Shown here: positions 44,302 to 49,215 of the stretch, piece by piece | How the letters are laid out: each line of letters opens with the position of its first letter | How positions within the stretch are numbered: position 1 is the stretch's first letter | The notes under the pieces: generated by a model | Seen by the model: the letters and a program-made list of their open reading frames with translations, nothing else | The model's database searches: none | Told to the model about the DNA's origin: nothing | Translations under genes and position numbers: made by a program | Origin: Clostridiales bacterium | GTDB lineage: Bacteria; Bacillota; Clostridia; Lachnospirales; Lachnospiraceae | DNA: 49,215 nt | Direction of reading: 5' to 3' | NCBI GenBank assembly: GCA_029098165.1 | Contig: JAQXNU010000224.1 | Location: 1 to 49,215, forward strand

Positions 44302-47019
44302 TTATTCCAATGCACTTTTTACCTTCTTCTTAGTGATACAACGTTCTTGTTTATTGGCATATGCATGAGCACGACCTTCTAGTAAAAGACGCCTTCCGTT
44401 TTCACTTCGAGTATACACGAGGTCATACCCTCCGCCGATATATGGTTTCATACATGCCGCAAAGTTTTCCGCTTTTTCTTTATTATTCGCAAATGCCTCT
44501 GGAACACAATAAAATCCGTATTTTCCCCTATGTCTTCCCTTTTTCACTAAAAGATACCGCTGATTATCCACACTACCAAAAAATTCGCAGATATTAGTAG
44601 TAAATTGACTCTTTTCCCAACCAGTTCCGCCTCTCATATAGATACAATGGAATATACCATTGGTATGATCCACATCTATGTGATACGCATTTTCCTTAAG
44701 ATATCCTTCTGACTGCATGGCCTTTACGATTCCTTTTCCTATCGCATTTAATCGCTTCATTGGTGATCCCAATATAATTAATTTAGGAAATCTTGAAACA
44801 GCGAACAGAAGAGCAATAAGAATGAAAAATGAGGAAATGTTCGATGAATATGCGAGACAACCGAGTACAGCGCTAATTACGATATCCCGAATCGCATCAT
44901 AAAAAACTGCCATGGTTACAAGGCGGTCTGGCACCTCGGTCTCTTCTGTTACTTCTATATGCTCACTCACAGCTAACGCACGCTCCCAACGAGCTATCAG
45001 TTCTTCTCTTTGATCGGATCGCATCAGCATTTCTTCGTTTGTTTTCTTTACATTGCTCTCCGTAAAAGGTGTATGAATACTGGTAAATCTGGAGATACCA
45101 TTTACGACTGTGTCTTCATCATAATGAAGTCCCATAAAATGCTCCATTCTTCGATTCAAAAGTTCCATATCTTCGCTGTCAGATACATAGTAATTGCCTT
45201 CTTTTTGTTCCTGTTTCATAAGTTTAGGCGGTTTAATACAAACAAGGTGCCAGATATTGCTCGTCTTATTCGGGTTCGTCTTCATCACACGGATTGCACG
45301 TCCCCTCATTTGATTGCTAAGCATATAAGATCCTACAAAACTTGCTAAAATCAGAGAATTAATACATGGGGAATCCCATCCTTCGCCTAACAGTGACTTA
45401 GTTCCTATCATGATTTGAATTTGTCCCTGCGCAAATAATTCGGTAACAATCCTTGTAAGAAAATGCTCATTTCCTGTAGCAACTACCTTTAGATAGTCAG
45501 TTTCAGAAAGTTGACCTACCTTTGCAAATTGCATACGTTCTGCACATCCGCTTCTGTCTTCTTCTGCAATCCGAATCAGCATTTCTTTTGATGTTGCTGG
45601 AATGATTACAATAGAACCACACAAAACGCCAAGTCTTGGACAAACATAATCCTTACTTCTCTCTTTTAGATTCTCATTAAAATGTCGCCTTATCATCTCA
45701 AAAAAAGGTAAAACACCCATCTTATGCGCAATTTCTGTAACATCACCTAAATTCTTTTCAGACTCTTTGCGAATATAATCTGTTAAAATTAGCATTCTAA
45801 GATCTTGCTTCATTGACTGATACTCGTGTTCTGCGATCGAAATTATACTATCAATCTTTCCCTCCGAACTTATTAACATCTTTTCAATCGCTGTACTAGT
45901 AGTAAGAATCACCTTTCGCTTTTCAATCAATCCCTGTCTTTTTAATTCATTAGTCAGCGTCTCCCGGTAGGATTCTTCACAAAAGAAATCATCTTTTGCA
46001 TCATACAGGAGCTTTTGTAATAATATCTCCATCCACTTTACACTCATCACTGGGAGTTTTTCAACACCCAAAAGCCTCTGATATTTTGATGATATCGGTA
46101 TGTTCTTTGATTCCGAATAAATCAATAGAGCAGATAAATAAGCTGGTTCTTCCAGCATCTCTTCTCCACTTTTTTCTCCGGTAAATACTTTATGATTTCG
46201 AATTGCCTCATTTAGAACTTTATCCTCCATAAGGCTATCCAACATCTTACTACTCTTCGTTTTAAAATCGGAGACAATCTTCATTTCCTCTTTCGTCGGA
46301 TAATTAAAATAAACATAATCCTGATGTGGACAAAGTGACCCTTCTTTTACTAGTTCCGGAATTGTAATCTCTTCATCAATCACACCACACATATCCTCGT
46401 ACCGCTTCCATTCCGCTGGTGTACTGTCATACGGAGGCGTAGCTGTTAATGCAACAACTTTCAAGCACTCCATCTGAGTTTTAAAATCTTCTAACGCCTT
46501 CCACCATTCGCTACGTAAATGATGGCATTCATCCAGACAGAGCACAGAAACTCCCGTCTTTTTCAGATTTTCAACCAGATTATAGCCAGAAAAATCTACC
46601 TGCTCGCTAGATGTGCTCACTGGTTCAGAGTCGATTTCCTTGTCTTCCGAGGCTTCGCTCATCTCTTCACGATTTCTTGTCATCGCACTATGAAGAGCCT
46701 GATAAGTGGCAATTGTAATCAATGCTGGTTCTTTCAGATTCTGAGAAATAATTTTTTCAGCATTCTTTTTTTCGTTTTCCGGAACAAAAGCTTCTAGTAT
46801 TCGTTCCTTCCATTGTTCTCGGATTGTTATTGATGGTGCCAGTATCAGTGCAGGTTTACCTAGCCGAATCATCAGTTCAATTCCTAGAGTTGTTTTTCCA
46901 GATCCAGGTGCTGCCACAATATGAATTTTTCCATCTGCTAAATACTGCTCTTCATGGTCTAATACCCTTTTCTGATATGATCTCCAGCTTCCGGTAAATT
47001 TTAAATCCTTTATCTCCAA
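44302..47019 (-). CDS. Large SF2 helicase-like protein with membrane hairpin
   Basis: The 905-residue protein carries SF2 helicase motifs: Walker A 'AAPGSGKT' (36-43), 'LILAPS', DECH at 163-166, LTATPP at 191-196, GEGWDSP at 545-551 and QMRGRAIR at 570-577. About 250 residues between motifs III and the second RecA domain are a family-specific insert. After the helicase core, two adjacent hydrophobic helices (about 712-726 and 729-742, 'VISAVLGCLAYSSNI' and 'FFILIALLFAVS') form a predicted membrane hairpin, followed by a 150-residue alpha/beta C-terminal domain. This combination suggests DNA/RNA or protein remodelling at the membrane. Relatives are annotated only as DEAD/DEAH helicases. Start is TTG with GGGGGAGG before it. 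The S66 peptidase gene is 23 bp upstream. Confidence 0.8.
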   Translation of the reverse strand: MEIKDLKFTGSWRSYQKRVLDHEEQYLADGKIHIVAAPGSGKTTLGIELMIRLGKPALILAPSITIREQWKERILEAFVPENEKKNAEKIISQNLKEPALITIATYQALHSAMTRNREEMSEASEDKEIDSEPVSTSSEQVDFSGYNLVENLKKTGVSVLCLDECHHLRSEWWKALEDFKTQMECLKVVALTATPPYDSTPAEWKRYEDMCGVIDEEITIPELVKEGSLCPHQDYVYFNYPTKEEMKIVSDFKTKSSKMLDSLMEDKVLNEAIRNHKVFTGEKSGEEMLEEPAYLSALLIYSESKNIPISSKYQRLLGVEKLPVMSVKWMEILLQKLLYDAKDDFFCEESYRETLTNELKRQGLIEKRKVILTTSTAIEKMLISSEGKIDSIISIAEHEYQSMKQDLRMLILTDYIRKESEKNLGDVTEIAHKMGVLPFFEMIRRHFNENLKERSKDYVCPRLGVLCGSIVIIPATSKEMLIRIAEEDRSGCAERMQFAKVGQLSETDYLKVVATGNEHFLTRIVTELFAQGQIQIMIGTKSLLGEGWDSPCINSLILASFVGSYMLSNQMRGRAIRVMKTNPNKTSNIWHLVCIKPPKLMKQEQKEGNYYVSDSEDMELLNRRMEHFMGLHYDEDTVVNGISRFTSIHTPFTESNVKKTNEEMLMRSDQREELIARWERALAVSEHIEVTEETEVPDRLVTMAVFYDAIRDIVISAVLGCLAYSSNISSFFILIALLFAVSRFPKLIILGSPMKRLNAIGKGIVKAMQSEGYLKENAYHIDVDHTNGIFHCIYMRGGTGWEKSQFTTNICEFFGSVDNQRYLLVKKGRHRGKYGFYCVPEAFANNKEKAENFAACMKPYIGGGYDLVYTRSENGRRLLLEGRAHAYANKQERCITKKKVKSALE

Positions 47020-47042
47020 TAGGATACCTCCCCCTATTCACG

Positions 47043-47882
47043 TTATTTATCATTGAACTTAATGACTTGTTGTTCTACATCAACACATGCATTTACACCA
47101 AACGGAATGATACAACGAGGCGTAGCGTGTCCAACATTGATATTGACAACGATTGGAAGCGTAGGCTGATTCACTACATCAACTATGATTTCTTTATATT
47201 GTTCAAAGTACTTCTCATCCATCGGCTTTCCGCAAATCACGCCACTTACAACATCGAAAATCCCCGTCCCTTTTAACTTCTCTAACATTTTTCTATAATC
47301 ATCTGGTTTTGGCTGTTCTTCGGATGTTTCCAATAAGAGTATTTTCCCTTTCCAGTCCTCTAAACTAGGAAAAAGGCCATATTTCTCACAAAGTGAAACG
47401 GTATCCTCATAGCGACTGTTATCAAAAATATCATAGATACTTTCAAGGCATCCGCCTAGTATTTTTCCAGAGAATTTTCCGTTTCCCTGTAACAGTTCAA
47501 AACCATGGTTTTCATGTTGAATTCTTGATGTTCCAACTGCTGCAACACTAAAGTCTGTTCGTTCTTCATACCAAACCTCACTTGTCCGAATCTCTGAAAT
47601 CGTACCATTTGAAATCAGTTCTGAAAAATACGATTTTGTATATGGCAGAATTTCTTTCTCGAGTTCACATAGATCTGGAAGAAATGATTGTCCATAAAAA
47701 GAATGTAATCCAAGCTTATGTAACATCAAATGATTTATTGTCGTATCCGAAAAACCTAAAAAGATTTTTTGATTGATGGCATGTTCTAATTCATCATTTT
47801 CGAATAGATAAGGCCAAAGTCGATACGTATCTTCTCCAATGACTCCAGAGGATAGGCTTACAATAGCAACATTCTTAATCAT
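47043..47882 (-). CDS. S66-family peptidase (LD-carboxypeptidase/MccF-like), internally shortened
   Basis: The 279-residue protein has the S66 nucleophile elbow 'GFSDTTINHL' (Ser present), the 'LLETSEEQPKPDDY' region with the catalytic Glu, and the histidine segment 'VNINVGHATPRC'. Families run to about 340 residues; between 'AIVSLSSGVIGE' and 'DTYRLWPYL' around 60-70 residues seem missing without a frameshift, and the start lacks about 10. The active-site triad is kept, but the N-terminal Rossmann-like part is shortened, so activity is uncertain. In the family, members cleave murein tetrapeptides or peptide antibiotics such as microcin C (MccF). Its start overlaps the methyltransferase stop (ATGA). 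Confidence 0.75.
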   Translation of the reverse strand: MIKNVAIVSLSSGVIGEDTYRLWPYLFENDELEHAINQKIFLGFSDTTINHLMLHKLGLHSFYGQSFLPDLCELEKEILPYTKSYFSELISNGTISEIRTSEVWYEERTDFSVAAVGTSRIQHENHGFELLQGNGKFSGKILGGCLESIYDIFDNSRYEDTVSLCEKYGLFPSLEDWKGKILLLETSEEQPKPDDYRKMLEKLKGTGIFDVVSGVICGKPMDEKYFEQYKEIIVDVVNQPTLPIVVNINVGHATPRCIIPFGVNACVDVEQQVIKFNDK

Positions 47883-48640
47883 TTTTTCACCACCAGTAAA
47901 AATCTATGTATTCTTCCTTCAATTACACCCTTTTGTTCTAAAATCTCTTGGGCACGATAAAGGTTTTCCAAACATTCCTTCACATTAAAACCTGGGAATT
48001 CCCACTCAATAATGTGGGCAAACCAAACGAGTGCACCTACTTCATAGAATTTGATTGGACGAAATGCTTCTTTCGCTTCTAACGTAGTAAATCCAATCTG
48101 TTCAAATGATTTTCGCACCTTCCCTAAGTATTGGGTAGGAAATGGAAGTGGGGGCATCTGATTCAATAACAATTCAACAAGTTCTCGATCATTCTCTGCA
48201 CCAACCTGTTCTGTAATAAAGATGCCATTTGGTTTTAAGATTCGATATATTTCTTTTGGGTTAAAATCTCCATGTCGATTGATTACAATATCAAACGTTT
48301 CATCCTCAAATGGAAGTTGAACTCTTCCATCTGCTTTCTTAAAATCAACTCCGAGTGGAATCAATTTTTCTTTGCAAAGCTCCACATTTGGAGGATAATT
48401 CTCTGTTGCAGCAAGATTTTGATAAGGGTGATTCAAAGAAAGTAAAAACTCTGCTCCACCCGTATCAATATCAAGCAATTTCATCTCAGGCAACAAATAT
48501 CGTTCAATTGTCGTTTGGTAATCCCATGGTAAATCATTTTCTTCTTCATATTTATCATTAATATGGGAAAAATCCCACCCGTGAATATGTGCGATTTCTT
48601 CCTCATGTAACCATTGTGCTAATAATTCTTTTTTATTCAT
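47879..48640 (-). CDS. Class I SAM-dependent methyltransferase
   Basis: The 253-residue protein has motif I in the form 'LLDIDTGGAEFLLSL', then 'AATENYPPNVELCK', 'FEDETFDIVINRHGDFNP' and 'EIYRILKPNGIFITEQVG'. The DIDTGG form and 'NRHGDF' are typical of a Firmicute methyltransferase group of unknown substrate, often in resistance or antibiotic contexts. AAGGAG precedes the start. It is the first gene of a run that continues with the S66 peptidase (4-bp overlap), helicase and serine hydrolase. Confidence 0.88.
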   Translation of the reverse strand: MNKKELLAQWLHEEEIAHIHGWDFSHINDKYEEENDLPWDYQTTIERYLLPEMKLLDIDTGGAEFLLSLNHPYQNLAATENYPPNVELCKEKLIPLGVDFKKADGRVQLPFEDETFDIVINRHGDFNPKEIYRILKPNGIFITEQVGAENDRELVELLLNQMPPLPFPTQYLGKVRKSFEQIGFTTLEAKEAFRPIKFYEVGALVWFAHIIEWEFPGFNVKECLENLYRAQEILEQKGVIEGRIHRFLLVVKK

Positions 48641-48681
48641 CTTATAACTACTCCTTTTCGTATTATTAAAATTGCGAATCA

Positions 48682-48745
48682 GTGCAGTTACCTGATAACA
48701 TAACTTAACCTCGATGCAACCTGTTATCAGTTTTTAAAACTGCAC
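48682..48745. terminator. Long interrupted stem-loop
   Basis: GTGCAGTT/AACTGCAC and CTGATAACA/TGTTATCAG form a two-part stem with a T run after the second arm on the plus strand. It lies in the 296-bp gene-free stretch 48641-48936 between the methyltransferase gene and the permease end; nothing else is seen there. Confidence 0.5.
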
Positions 48746-48936
48746 CGAGTAGTTATCTCGAACAAACTGCATGAGCATTCACTCCCTTTCCATGATATTT
48801 AGATAGCAGAATTCACAATACTAGCTTAAACCATAAGGTATGAAATTTCAAGAAATATCTGCCACAAATTTTGATTGTAGGGGTAACACCCCAAAAAAGC
48901 AAATTAGGCTGAATCAGGTGGCAGCAACCTCATCCC

Positions 48937-49215
48937 CTATTCTCTGTTTTTCAATGCCTCACTCATCGGAATCTTATTAACTTTTCTAATATGTAAAGCA
49001 TTTACAGCGAAGTAAGCAACAATACCAATGACGATAATTGCAATATATACCCAAATTGGTAAATAGAATGGAAGGTATCCTTCGATCATGCTAGCAAGGT
49101 ATACAAGAATCAATTTAAAACATAGAATCTCCACAGGGATACAAATTAAAAGTGATACGATCACCGTAATTGTATTTGCTTTTAGATAAAGTCTATTAAT
49201 CTCTTTACTATCATA
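48937..49215 (-). CDS. FtsX-like ABC permease, C-terminal end
   Basis: The frame is open to the window edge, so the gene's start lies outside. About 92 residues are visible, with two membrane helices ('VIVSLLICIPVEILCFKLIL', 'WVYIAIIVIGIVAYFAV') and the end 'KVNKIPMSEALKNRE', which is typical of FtsX/MacB permeases. It is a separate gene from the broken ABC transporter at 38 kb. Confidence 0.8.
   Translation of the reverse strand, partial: YDSKEINRLYLKANTITVIVSLLICIPVEILCFKLILVYLASMIEGYLPFYLPIWVYIAIIVIGIVAYFAVNALHIRKVNKIPMSEALKNRE

Noticed and set aside
1-49215. tRNA, rRNA or known riboswitch genes
   Set aside because: No cloverleaf, CCA end, rRNA core sequence or T-box/riboswitch signature was seen by eye; a covariance search would be decisive.

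Overview
The window is AT-rich DNA from a low-GC Gram-positive anaerobe, most likely a Lachnospiraceae-type clostridium. The evidence is the AGGAGG-type ribosome binding sites, several TTG and GTG starts, MscL with a C-terminal zinc ribbon, zinc-ribbon membrane proteins, DUF1540 and DUF3795 Cys-rich proteins, an FMN-binding lipoprotein, a two-gene chromate transporter and a XerS-like recombinase. The species call is inference. No rRNA, tRNA or CRISPR array was seen.

Layout. 1-9.2 kb: the 3' end of a GH39 glycosidase, a zinc-ribbon/DUF3298-like membrane protein, a broken CPA1 Na+/H+ antiporter, mscL, a DeoR regulator without its start, a BlaI/BlaR1 pair, a broken CHASE2 gene, a membrane-anchored metallo-beta-lactamase-fold protein and an inactive-looking rhomboid. 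9.2-19.5 kb is a decay zone: IS66 remnants, a frameshifted zinc-ribbon gene, an intact SDR/AraC pair, two truncated genes meeting head to head, a XerS-like recombinase, two broken lipoprotein genes (one PstS-like) and a GNAT gene. 19.5-31.9 kb is mostly intact housekeeping: DbpA-type helicase, DUF1540, an Fpg-like protein, FMN lipoprotein, DUF3795, Na/Pi symporter, pyruvate kinase, a KdpDE-like pair, LysR and the split chromate transporter. 31.9-34.2 kb carries almost no intact genes: the first codons of a replication-initiator-like gene, about 500 bp packed with inverted repeats, and an IstB fragment. 34.2-41 kb: a small membrane protein, a broken lipoprotein gene, an intact BIG2 surface protein, and remains of an ABC transporter, a methyltransferase and an AraC-GyrI regulator. 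41.2-49.2 kb is a run of mostly intact minus-strand genes: methyltransferase, sugar-phosphate-isomerase-like protein, membrane serine hydrolase, a large SF2 helicase with a predicted membrane hairpin, an S66 peptidase, another methyltransferase and the end of an FtsX permease.

Two features stand out. First, the blaI promoter and the promoter of the metallo-beta-lactamase-fold gene 2.3 kb away have the same architecture (TTGACA, 17 bp, TAAAMT) and the same dyad AGGTTTAT-N4-ATAAACCT over or next to the -10. This predicts one small BlaI/BlaR1 regulon that also includes the rhomboid-like protein, with an operator unlike the classical TACA/TGTA one. Second, more than a dozen genes are broken by in-frame stops, frameshifts or internal deletions, mixed among intact genes. 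The mix of substitutions and large deletions points to real decay rather than only sequencing error.
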